Source of the DNA: Vulcanisaeta sp. UBA163
GTDB taxonomy: Archaea; Thermoproteota; Thermoprotei; Thermoproteales; Thermocladiaceae
Length of the DNA stretch: 23,763 nt
Direction: 5' to 3'
Assembly: GCA_002496475.1 (NCBI GenBank)
Contig: DAJV01000005.1
Coordinates: 1-23,763, forward strand
The number at the start of each line of letters is the position of its first letter. The stretch's first letter is position 1. Both the position numbers and the translations under genes were made by a program. The notes beneath the pieces are model-generated. The model worked only from the letters and a program-made list of their open reading frames with translations, did not search any database and had not been told where the DNA came from. Below, piece after piece: positions 1 through 6,599 of the stretch.

Positions 1-54
1 GCTTTAGGGAATTAGCGAGGTGGCAAAGTTAAAAACAACACTGCGGATCAAATA

Positions 55-71
55 ACCACTTCTTTAGTGGT
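55..71. repeat. Short hairpin in the left-edge intergenic region
   Basis: Six-bp inverted repeat (ACCACT / AGTGGT) around a 5-nt loop (TCTTT), downstream of the minus-strand archaemetzincin gene. No T-run follows on either strand, so a terminator role is not shown. The rest of 1-158 holds no gene I can support. Confidence 0.3.
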
Positions 72-158
72 CTAGTACATTACCGAGGCCAACCTCATCC
101 TTAAAATAATCCAACTGAATAAATGAGAGGTCACCACTGTCATTTCACCATCTAGAGA

Positions 159-677
159 TCATCTCACTAGAGTGCGTAGTCTAGTCATGCATCTTCGACA
201 AAATTCTGGGCCTTTTTTATCCGTGTCCTCGATAGTGTTGCTGAAGTACATGACGCATTTGGGGTCTGTGCAGTGGTCTAGCCCAAAGGAGTGACCTAGT
301 TCGTGGAGTATCTCCTTGAGTATTCTTGTGTGATAGAGCGATCGTTCCCCGCGTAGTCTCTTCGTGAACACCAGGGCTAGTGCTCCACCTATCCTTGCGA
401 CACCGAATACGAAGTTAAATCCTTCCACGTAGCCATCATCATCAATCACCAGCACTAACTTATCAAAGCCTTCATAGCCCCTAACCCTGGGCTCCAGGTA
501 GTCGAGCAATGCATCAGCCCTTACCTGACCCCTCCTTACATCCCTGAACTGTGACTTCAATCCCTCGAAGTCTGTCCTTTTCATTTCAACTTGGACTAAG
601 TCGTTGAGGTAATGCTCGACTTGCCTAGGGAAGTTGCTTGGGAACTCAACCTCTGTTAGTATTAGGATCTTTTTCAT
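159..677 (-). CDS. amzA: Archaemetzincin, zinc metalloprotease
   Basis: Predicted cytoplasmic metzincin-type zinc peptidase of 172 residues, the usual size for archaeal AmzA. The family signature is complete: HELGHSFGLDHC at residues 125-136 supplies the three zinc histidines (H125, H129, H135) and catalytic E126. C141 and M143 (the Met-turn) follow, then the CxxC pair at C160/C163; together with C136 and C141 these form the second, structural zinc site typical of archaemetzincins. There is no signal peptide. The ATG at 677 lies about 28 nt after a TATA-like box, consistent with a leaderless transcript. It is transcribed away from its neighbour cobA across about 140 bp and seems monocistronic. 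Family assignment is secure from the motif; the physiological substrate is unknown. Confidence 0.93.
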   Translation of the reverse strand: MKKILILTEVEFPSNFPRQVEHYLNDLVQVEMKRTDFEGLKSQFRDVRRGQVRADALLDYLEPRVRGYEGFDKLVLVIDDDGYVEGFNFVFGVARIGGALALVFTKRLRGERSLYHTRILKEILHELGHSFGLDHCTDPKCVMYFSNTIEDTDKKGPEFCRRCMTRLRTLVR

Positions 678-702
678 GATTAGATTACCTAGTATGAATC
701 AA

Positions 703-714
703 GGCTTTAATGCA
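703..714 (-). promoter_or_regulatory. TATA box of amzA
   Basis: Minus-strand TGCATTAAAGCC, centred about 28-30 nt before the amzA ATG at 677. It lies inside the 12-bp palindrome TTAATGCATTAA (707-718). Confidence 0.5.
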
Positions 715-732
715 TTAACCTCAATGACTGAG

Positions 733-787
733 TCAGTAGGGACGCAGGTTCGTCACTTCATTATCCGTCACGCTCGTGCTTCATCAT
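733..787 (-). ncRNA. Weak candidate C/D box sRNA
   Basis: On the minus strand of the amzA-cobA gap there is a perfect C box ATGATGA (787-781), a one-mismatch C' box GTGACGA (756-750), a 13-nt potential guide (749-737, ACCTGCGTCCCTA) and a D box CTGA (736-733). The D' box is degenerate (GTGA at 771-768), and no terminal stem is evident. Total length of 55 nt suits an archaeal C/D sRNA, but two of the four boxes are imperfect. Confidence 0.22.
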
Positions 788-815
788 AAATAAGTGATTG
801 TTAGTCCCTCCTTCC

Positions 816-1577
816 TTAAACGTTTAGTTTAAAGTTTATCCCTGCGGTTTTCATTGCTTTCAATCCCTCACGAACAACACCCCCAATCACAATCACCGAG
901 GGGTTTTCCACATTGACTTGCTCCGTGGCTAATTTACCCACCGTGGTTATTGTGACCTTGCTATTCTCCATGTATGCCCTCATTATTATTGCCACGTATG
1001 TGCCAGGGTCAATGCCTCCCTCAATTAACTCCCTAGCTATCTCGCCTACCCTTGACGCACCCATGAGTATTATGATTGTGTTAACTGCCTTAGCTAATTC
1101 TCTGAAGTTCACGAATGTCCTGCCCTTTCTAGGGTCCTCCATACCTGTCACAATGGCCACTGAGCTGGAGGTACCACGTAGTACTGGCGGTATTAGGTAC
1201 GCCTCTGGCGCCGCTATGGCCGATGTTACGCCGGGTATTACCTCACAGGGTATGCCAGCACTCAGTACTGCCACGCATTCCTCAAAACCACGGCCAAATA
1301 GGAATGCATCCCCACCATGTAGCCTAAGCACTATTTTTCCATTGCTGGCTTCACGTAGCATGGTCCTTATAATCTCGCTCTCCTCCATTGCATGCTTACC
1401 TGGCTCCTTTCCTGCGTATATCAATTCCGTACCTGGTCGTGCATACCTCAAGGCAGACTTGGGTATTAACCTATCATAGATTATTACATCGGCACTGCCT
1501 ATTGCCTCAACACACTTTAATGTTAGTAATCCCTCATCGCCAGGTCCGCCTCCGGCTATCACAACCTTACCGACCAT
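816..1577 (-). CDS. cobA: Uroporphyrinogen-III C-methyltransferase (SUMT)
   Basis: SAM-dependent enzyme that methylates uroporphyrinogen III at C2 and C7 to precorrin-2, the entry to siroheme and cobalamin. The 253-residue protein shows the tetrapyrrole methylase signatures in order: the N-terminal glycine loop GGGPGD (residues 9-14) with the following DVIIYDRLI block, LRLHGGDAFLFGRGFEE (cognate of the family's GGDPFVFGRG), then VIPGVTSAIAAPEAYLIPP and SSVAIVTG. I chose ATG 1577 because homology begins right there (MVGKVVIAGGG). A longer frame back to 1664 has no family similarity and would run through the divergent gene's promoter and start at 1630. Preceded by GAGG about 9 nt before the ATG. 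HemD, which makes its substrate, lies at 22909-23613 rather than beside it. Confidence 0.93.
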   Translation of the reverse strand: MVGKVVIAGGGPGDEGLLTLKCVEAIGSADVIIYDRLIPKSALRYARPGTELIYAGKEPGKHAMEESEIIRTMLREASNGKIVLRLHGGDAFLFGRGFEECVAVLSAGIPCEVIPGVTSAIAAPEAYLIPPVLRGTSSSVAIVTGMEDPRKGRTFVNFRELAKAVNTIIILMGASRVGEIARELIEGGIDPGTYVAIIMRAYMENSKVTITTVGKLATEQVNVENPSVIVIGGVVREGLKAMKTAGINFKLNV

Positions 1578-1629
1578 TCCAAAACCTCTATTAAGGAAAT
1601 GTATTTTAGGTATATTATCCCTTAGTACT

Positions 1630-2052
1630 GTGGTTGAGAACACTTGCCTGTCTATGAGGTTCATGTTCTCTGGTGCACATAGGGTTAGGTTTAGTGGTGT
1701 TTATGGTAATGTGCATGGGCATAATTATGATGTGACCATAAGATTGTGTGTCAGTGGAAGGAAAATGCTGGTAATTGACATTGATAGGGTTAGGCATGAG
1801 ATTCAGGGCATCATTAATTCCTTTGAGGGAAAGTACATAAAGTCCAGCAAGGAGGAATTACGGGACTTGGCACCCGGTGAATTCGTTGAGATTCCCTGCA
1901 TACCCGAGGGCGCCACTGGAGAGTGCGTTGCCTGGTACTTCATGGATAAAACCCTCGAGATATTAAGGCGTATGGGTATTAACGAGACCACAGAGACTCA
2001 GGTTATTGTGTGTGATTCACCTATAAATTGCTTTGAAGCCCGATCTTCCTAA
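1630..2052 (+). CDS. 6-pyruvoyl-tetrahydropterin synthase / QueD family protein lacking the catalytic Cys
   Basis: COG0720 T-fold protein of 140 residues. The three zinc histidines are present: H17 in FSGAHR and H29/H31 in VHGHNYDV. The Asp region (VIDIDR, about 49-53), the ECVAWYF motif (E98, equivalent to the ENxA motif) and a C-terminal Glu (E136) are recognisable. The residue four before the HGH motif, Cys in QueD/PTPS-I and Glu in PTPS-III, is Tyr (Y25-GNV-H29). The usual LDHxxLN segment carrying the catalytic His is also not evident (IINSFEGKYIKSS). The fold and metal site look intact but the standard catalytic residues are not, so neither PTPS nor CPH4 synthase activity can be assumed. 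Start is GTG 1630, divergent from cobA across 52 bp; an AT-rich stretch near 1603-1615 may carry the promoter. Confidence 0.82.
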   Translation: MVENTCLSMRFMFSGAHRVRFSGVYGNVHGHNYDVTIRLCVSGRKMLVIDIDRVRHEIQGIINSFEGKYIKSSKEELRDLAPGEFVEIPCIPEGATGECVAWYFMDKTLEILRRMGINETTETQVIVCDSPINCFEARSS

Positions 2053-2315
2053 TCGTGCGGGACAAGCTTACTAAATACCTTTAAGCTTAAAAATATTAAA
2101 TGACCTAGCGTAAAAACCGTCCTTATTTTGGCTGATTCATCCTCGGCTAGCACGTAATCGAGATTAAACTCCCTCAACCACTTACTCCTCAGCTCCGTAA
2201 CGGCCTTGTGCCCTGGTTTTGAGTAATCAATCACAGGGAGGGGCAGTGGGTATGTGTGCGGTAGTGAAACCGATACAGAGCAATCAATAAGGTCATTGAT
2301 GAGATAAAGGCAATA
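2049..2315 (-). pseudogene. Open-frame remnant of an unrecognised protein
   Basis: The minus frame is open for 88 codons between stops at 2316-2318 and 2049-2051. It reads like real protein: a proline-rich stretch (PHTYPLPLPVIDYSKPGH) is followed by an amphipathic charged segment (ELRSKWLREFNLDYVLAEDE). The only plausible start is GTG 2234, in the middle of the protein-like stretch, so upstream coding sequence seems to have been lost. Its stop overlaps the end of the PTPS-like gene by 4 bp. I do not recognise the family; it may be the C-terminal end of a larger deleted gene. Confidence 0.4.
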
Positions 2316-2819
2316 CTAGGGAGGATGCTGCATTGGCAGGTCTGGAGTGATTAGTGAATAGGTGCGTGGAGGAAGGAGCGGTTAAGGTTAGGGCTATTCG
2401 TGGAGTGTTGAGGGCTGGTACTGTGATGAGTTTACCAATCAAGTAAATGATAATAAGAGCAGTAGGTACTTTATTGCCGTAATACCCGCGTCATTGTTCA
2501 AGGAGCATGAGGACATAATGGTGAAGGATATTCAAGTGCTATGTCGAAAGTACGAGAAAACAAAGGATGAGGAGGAAAGATAAATAATCATTAAGCATTT
2601 GAGGGGGACTCACACCACAGAGGGCTGCCGCTGTAAACGTGTTTTTAGTTAACTATGATCGGTTGCATCCAGAATACCGTGGAAGTGATGATGCAATTCA
2701 GTAAAGCATCCTACTACTCAATATATTTTAATTAATACTTTTTATCACCTATTTATTACTCCCTAGAAAGATTTCCGCCTAACCCTTGAGCATCACCGGA
2801 AATATTAAGGGTTAAATTT
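2316..2819. other. Gene-poor stretch with decayed coding fragments
   Basis: No intact gene. The plus strand has protein-like pieces in shifting frames: about 2345-2410 (reading VNRCVEEGAVKVRAIRGV), 2392-2583, and a short piece near 2605-2704 (reading AAAVNVFLVNYDRLHPEYRG). From about 2715 to 2770 the sequence becomes AT-rich without an assignable start. The whole looks like a gene graveyard between the PTPS-like gene and the VWA gene. Confidence 0.45.
2392..2583 (+). pseudogene. C-terminal relic of an unrecognised protein
   Basis: Plus frame open from just after a stop (2389-2391) to TAA 2581-2583, 63 codons, with no credible start codon at its head. The middle and end read like a folded domain finishing in a charged tail (SSRYFIAVIPASLFKEHED, then KYEKTKDEEER). 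A second plus frame immediately upstream (VKVRAIRGV, ending near 2410) seems to join it through a frameshift around 2400-2412. Family not recognised. Confidence 0.4.
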
Positions 2820-4145
2820 TCAGATCCTCTTAATTGCGCGGAAAAGGCTCTCGCTGGTTAATTCCTGGATTTTTATTGCATCTATGTTGCTTTCTATGAT
2901 GCCGTTTTCACCACCGACCAGTAGTGCCTTAACAGACTTGAATATGGTCTTTGCCTTGTCGAATACTGATGGGTCTATGTTGTCGTCTTCACCGTCAGTT
3001 ATTACAACTAACTTGTACTCCCTCAGTGATGGTTTATTCACTGCATCCTGAATCGCCACACCCACTGCGTTTGTTATGTCCGTACCACCCAGTGGTATTA
3101 ATGAGAGTAGCATCCGTACTATGTCCTTCTTGTTGGTTAGTATTGGGTATGTTTGTTGGTCGAAGAATCTGACGGCTAGATTACCGCCCTTCATTGCCAG
3201 TATTACAGCCAGGGCTGTGGCCCACGTTATCTTACTAATGGCGCCCACCTCAAATATATTTATGTTAACTGTATAGAACATGGAACCACTCTTGTCAATA
3301 AGCATGTATATCTTGGGTTTCTTAATAGCCCTTCTCTCCCTAACCAGTACGTTGCCCATGGATAACTTGTATGCAAAGACTGGTTTGGCGAATTTCATGA
3401 GCATTCTTTCACTTGGTATCATGTCCCTGAGCTCCGAGGCCCTTGTCATCCGCTTAACGCCGCCAATAGTACCAACGCGCTCCGCGTCTATATCCTCAAC
3501 AACATCCACAGTATACCTGGTATCCACGATTAGTCTAATCAGTGAGTTTAGCATGGAAATGAGCCTAAGTCTGTATGGGTCTATGTCAGTGCTTAGTAAT
3601 ATATCGGCTATTTCATGACCTACGGAGTCCCCGAAGAGCATCTTAACCTTATTAACCGTTTCACTGACTTTCTTCATGTTTCCAACATAGAAGTTAATTA
3701 GTGATCTAACCTCCCGCTCAAGGTTCATCCTATTCTCCCTTGATGAACTGTTGTTTTGGTCCATGGCTGACTCAACCATTTGCCTAAATGTCTCGTTTCT
3801 ATCCATCTTACTCAGGACGCTATTGTAAACCTTGAGTAGCTTAAGAGCCATGACCCTGGAGAGCCTACCGTTGAGCCTCGTTATCCTGGATACATCGCCA
3901 TAGGCTTCACTCCTTATGTATGTGGATACCACGAACCTCCATAGTGATGTTTCCATATCTTCATTCTCAATGGGCATCCTTAGTATTGGTTGCCTGTAGT
4001 GTACGTAAAATGAGTCTGCCAGTACTCCCTGTTTCATTTTATCTATGTAACCTATTGAGTGCTTACGGGCCTCAATAAGGACCTCCCTTATCCTATACCT
4101 CGTGAGTGATTCCTCGTAGTCAACGTTAGCTAGAATACCTGGCAC
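2820..4145 (-). CDS. VWA (von Willebrand factor A) domain protein
   Basis: 441-residue soluble protein. An all-helical N-terminal half (about 1-270) precedes a C-terminal VWA domain with a complete MIDAS metal site: DKSGS at 284-288, the GGTD threonine T355, and the TDGEDD aspartate D384. This organisation (helical N-terminus, C-terminal VWA, COG2425-like) resembles ViaA and other CoxE-type proteins that partner MoxR/RavA AAA+ ATPases in metal insertion or complex remodelling. No AAA+ gene lies in this window, so the partner would have to be elsewhere. Start is GTG 4145, about 28 nt from a TATA box, so probably leaderless. It has its own promoter and does not form an operon with the oxidoreductase gene 61 bp upstream. 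Confidence 0.85.
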   Translation of the reverse strand: MPGILANVDYEESLTRYRIREVLIEARKHSIGYIDKMKQGVLADSFYVHYRQPILRMPIENEDMETSLWRFVVSTYIRSEAYGDVSRITRLNGRLSRVMALKLLKVYNSVLSKMDRNETFRQMVESAMDQNNSSSRENRMNLEREVRSLINFYVGNMKKVSETVNKVKMLFGDSVGHEIADILLSTDIDPYRLRLISMLNSLIRLIVDTRYTVDVVEDIDAERVGTIGGVKRMTRASELRDMIPSERMLMKFAKPVFAYKLSMGNVLVRERRAIKKPKIYMLIDKSGSMFYTVNINIFEVGAISKITWATALAVILAMKGGNLAVRFFDQQTYPILTNKKDIVRMLLSLIPLGGTDITNAVGVAIQDAVNKPSLREYKLVVITDGEDDNIDPSVFDKAKTIFKSVKALLVGGENGIIESNIDAIKIQELTSESLFRAIKRI

Positions 4146-4169
4146 TACCTATAGTTTGGTTAGGGTTGT

Positions 4170-4183
4170 TAATAAAACTTATT
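4170..4183 (-). promoter_or_regulatory. TATA box of the VWA gene
   Basis: Minus-strand AAATAAGTTTTATT, centred roughly 28-30 nt upstream of GTG 4145, in the 61-bp gap to the oxidoreductase gene. Confidence 0.5.
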
Positions 4184-4206
4184 TGTTAACTTATTAAATA
4201 TATTGC

Positions 4207-5280
4207 CTATATATTGTGTAAATTCAATAGTAGTTGTTCAAGTATTCCCCGTATTATATTAAATGTTTTCTCATAACCCATGTCAAGTATTAGGTACGTT
4301 GATTCACCAAGCATTACCAGGGTATATATCGAGGAGAACCAATTCAACAACTTAACCCCCCTCGCTAATATCTGAATACCCAACAGTTTACTACCTCTAT
4401 GTAGGGTCTTGGCTATAATAATCATGTCATCTGCCCGATAGGTAATCCTCGATGAAGACAAATCCCTGAATACCGCGCTTAATTCCCTTCTCGTTAAACC
4501 TATGGATAGGTAGGACCAATTAATGGAAAAACCAGTCTCTAGCCGTGGTATTAATGGTAACGAATTTATGATGCCCAAGTCCCTTAAAGCCAGTAGTTTA
4601 CCCATTATGATTAATTGATGATCCCTATTAATAGAATACTCAATGCCACTCAACGGATCCCTAATGGTGAATCCCCTACCAATCAACCAATCATCTCCTT
4701 TGATGTCACTTACCACGGGCCTGAGCACCTCATAATCAGTGGTTATACATGTCTCAATACCCTGCGTCCTACTGATGGGTAATGACTTAAGTAAGTCATC
4801 ATCTAAGGCCATTAACAAACCAGGGTTAGCATAACCACCCATGTCTGTTATGAATAGTAATGATTCCGTGTTCTTACCAATGTCATTCCCATTAATTACG
4901 TAATTACCCTGCCGCAGCCTAATCTTATAAATACTTCCGCAATTACCGAATTCCCTTGGTACCGCCTCAGAGCCGGTGATTACCCTATCATAGTGGTACC
5001 TGGAGCCTTGTTCGTTAAGTACCACGTCGTTTTTATCAATGACCACTGATTGAAGCCTTGCACTTACAATTCTTATCCCAAGCAAGTCCTCTAGGTACTT
5101 CCTAGTGAATAATTTTGTGGTTTCCTCATTCACAACCCCCAGCAATGCGTGCGGTGCTAGGTCCATAATCCTAACATCACCTTGCATCTCCGTGTATATG
5201 GTGACCTCATGCCCATCCCTAGCCAGATACTGCGCATATATTGCTGTTCCTGGGTTTAATCCAACAATCGCTATCCTCAT
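4207..5280 (-). CDS. FAD/NAD(P)-binding oxidoreductase-like protein
   Basis: 357-residue protein opening with a dinucleotide-binding beta-alpha-beta unit (MRIAIVGLNPGTAIYAQYL...GHEVTIYTE). The first glycine motif reads GLNPGTA instead of GxGxxG/A. A second feature typical of two-dinucleotide-binding flavoproteins is the YHYDRVITGSEAVPR segment (about residue 100), equivalent to the 'YDxLVIATGAxP' strand. No redox CxxxxC motif is seen, so it is not a classical disulphide reductase. The substrate is unknown; the C-terminal 150 residues match nothing I recognise. ATG 5280 is preferred over a start 12 nt upstream because homology begins there and a TATA box lies about 29 nt before it. Confidence 0.65.
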   Translation of the reverse strand: MRIAIVGLNPGTAIYAQYLARDGHEVTIYTEMQGDVRIMDLAPHALLGVVNEETTKLFTRKYLEDLLGIRIVSARLQSVVIDKNDVVLNEQGSRYHYDRVITGSEAVPREFGNCGSIYKIRLRQGNYVINGNDIGKNTESLLFITDMGGYANPGLLMALDDDLLKSLPISRTQGIETCITTDYEVLRPVVSDIKGDDWLIGRGFTIRDPLSGIEYSINRDHQLIIMGKLLALRDLGIINSLPLIPRLETGFSINWSYLSIGLTRRELSAVFRDLSSSRITYRADDMIIIAKTLHRGSKLLGIQILARGVKLLNWFSSIYTLVMLGESTYLILDMGYEKTFNIIRGILEQLLLNLHNI

Positions 5281-5290
5281 TAAGTAATGC

Positions 5291-5314
5291 ATTATTTAAT
5301 CCCGCTTAAATTAG
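5291..5314. promoter_or_regulatory. Divergent promoters of the oxidoreductase and amidohydrolase genes
   Basis: Only 43 bp separate the two starts. Plus-strand ATTATTTAAT (5291-5300) lies about 28 nt before ATG 5324. Minus-strand CTAATTTAAGCG (about 5303-5314) lies about 29 nt before ATG 5280. The boxes are nearly adjacent, so pre-initiation complexes on the two strands could exclude each other. Confidence 0.5.
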
Positions 5315-5323
5315 GTATCCCTG

Positions 5324-6487
5324 ATGCGTAGGTTGAGCTTTAAGTCCTCAGTGGCATTAGTGGGTCAGGACCTGGTCCCTGTCAGGGATGCTGTCATTGA
5401 CGTTGCGGATGGCGAAATAACGGGTATCGGTAAAACCCCAGGTAACATAAACATTATTGATCTAGGTAACGTAATATTAATTCCTCAATTAACCAATGCC
5501 CATGTACACGTACTTGATTACTTCCTAATGGGGCTATATGGGAAATACTACATTGATGATGTTGTTGGCGCGCCATATGGCCTGAAGTATTACTACCTAC
5601 GAAGGATCAAACCTAATTCGCTAAGGGCGGGATTAGCCAATGTCTTCCGTAGGATTAGGGATTATGGAGTTGGCTGTTTATTGACAATTATTGAGTACGG
5701 GGCGATATTTACCGACATAGTCCTCGAGGAAGCAAAGAGGGTAGGACTGTGCATCATTCCCCTGGCTGAGCCCAGCTCCTTCAGGGTTTATGTTAAACCT
5801 GAGGAGGAGAATGATGTTGATGAGGTATTTGAGGAGGAAGTAAGGCAATTCGTTGATAGGGGATTTGGCATATCACTGATATCACCACTTAACTACTCAA
5901 TGGCCGAATTAAGGCTTGTGTCTAGACTCGCTGGCTCACGAGGAGGATTAGTAAGCATCCACGTCTCAGAGACCGAAGACACCTACCTAGACGGAGACCT
6001 GGGCAGGGCCCTAGGTACCCTAGTAACTGGTAAAACTCTCTTTGTTCATTTAACGCAGTTAAGTGATGAAGACGTGATGAAACTGCCAACGCAACCTGTG
6101 GCTGTATGCCCATGGTCCAACATGGTATTCATAGGCAAGTTGCCGAGGATTGGAGTAATGATAAAGAGGGGCTTAAGGCCTTTGCTTGGTACCGATAACG
6201 TTGCCCTGATTGAACCTAACCCCTGGGAGGAAATGAAATTGCTTAGGGTTATTATGATGAGTAATGAATTGAGACCAGTGGAGATCCTTAAGATGGCTAC
6301 CTCATGGGCTTGGTCATGGGGATTCGGCTACGTAATAAGTGAGGGCGCCCAAATGAGGGGCTTAGCCATACGAATTGGTTATGATAATTTAAGTATGGAT
6401 TACGTGCATGATTATGTGGTGACCCGGACGTCGGCAAGGGACATTACTTATATGGTTAATGGGCAAGACGTGGTAGAAATTAGGTAA
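5324..6487 (+). CDS. Amidohydrolase (TrzA/ATZ/cytosine deaminase-like), metal-dependent deaminase
   Basis: 387-residue protein of the amidohydrolase superfamily with a TIM-barrel metal site. The HxH motif is NAHVHVLD (H60, H62). The third His with the catalytic Glu is SIHVSETED (H213, E216). H242 (VHLTQ) and the Asp of GTDN (D291) complete the chlorohydrolase/deaminase pattern, and CPWSN (262-266) matches the family's CPxSN loop. The small beta-sandwich formed by both termini is present (VDVADGEITGIG near residue 30). Likely reactions are deamination of a purine, guanine or 5'-deoxyadenosine/SAH-type nucleoside, but the substrate cannot be read from sequence. Start ATG 5324 is leaderless, about 28 nt from a TATA box. 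Confidence 0.85.
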   Translation: MRRLSFKSSVALVGQDLVPVRDAVIDVADGEITGIGKTPGNINIIDLGNVILIPQLTNAHVHVLDYFLMGLYGKYYIDDVVGAPYGLKYYYLRRIKPNSLRAGLANVFRRIRDYGVGCLLTIIEYGAIFTDIVLEEAKRVGLCIIPLAEPSSFRVYVKPEEENDVDEVFEEEVRQFVDRGFGISLISPLNYSMAELRLVSRLAGSRGGLVSIHVSETEDTYLDGDLGRALGTLVTGKTLFVHLTQLSDEDVMKLPTQPVAVCPWSNMVFIGKLPRIGVMIKRGLRPLLGTDNVALIEPNPWEEMKLLRVIMMSNELRPVEILKMATSWAWSWGFGYVISEGAQMRGLAIRIGYDNLSMDYVHDYVVTRTSARDITYMVNGQDVVEIR

Positions 6488-6599
6488 TCCTCACAATCTT
6501 TAAATGATGAATTTTCACTTTGAATAATAATTGATGAGGTATTATACTTATGGTTTAGGTTAATACATGGTATTAAATATTGATATTGGAGAGTTGAAA

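Noticed and set aside
64..144. Minus-strand protein-like fragment of 26 codons (NDSGDLSFIQLDYFKDEVGL...) beyond amzA
   Set aside because: No start codon and too short to assign; could be the tail of a lost gene but chance cannot be excluded.
707..718. Palindrome TTAATGCATTAA, also present at 13620-13631 in another promoter
   Set aside because: Occurs at different distances from the two start codons and is AT-rich enough to arise by chance; no evidence for a shared regulator.
741..755. GGTTCG-containing stretch resembling a tRNA T-arm
   Set aside because: No acceptor stem, D-arm or anticodon arm can be built around it; no tRNA gene found in any intergenic region.
913..1594. Plus-strand open frames opposite cobA
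   Set aside because: Shadows of the well-supported SUMT gene; low-complexity Ser/Pro/Leu/Ile composition and no family pattern.
6504..6545. ATGATGA and TTGATGA boxes after the amidohydrolase gene as a third C/D sRNA
   Set aside because: No CTGA box at suitable distance on either side, and the second C-like box starts with T.
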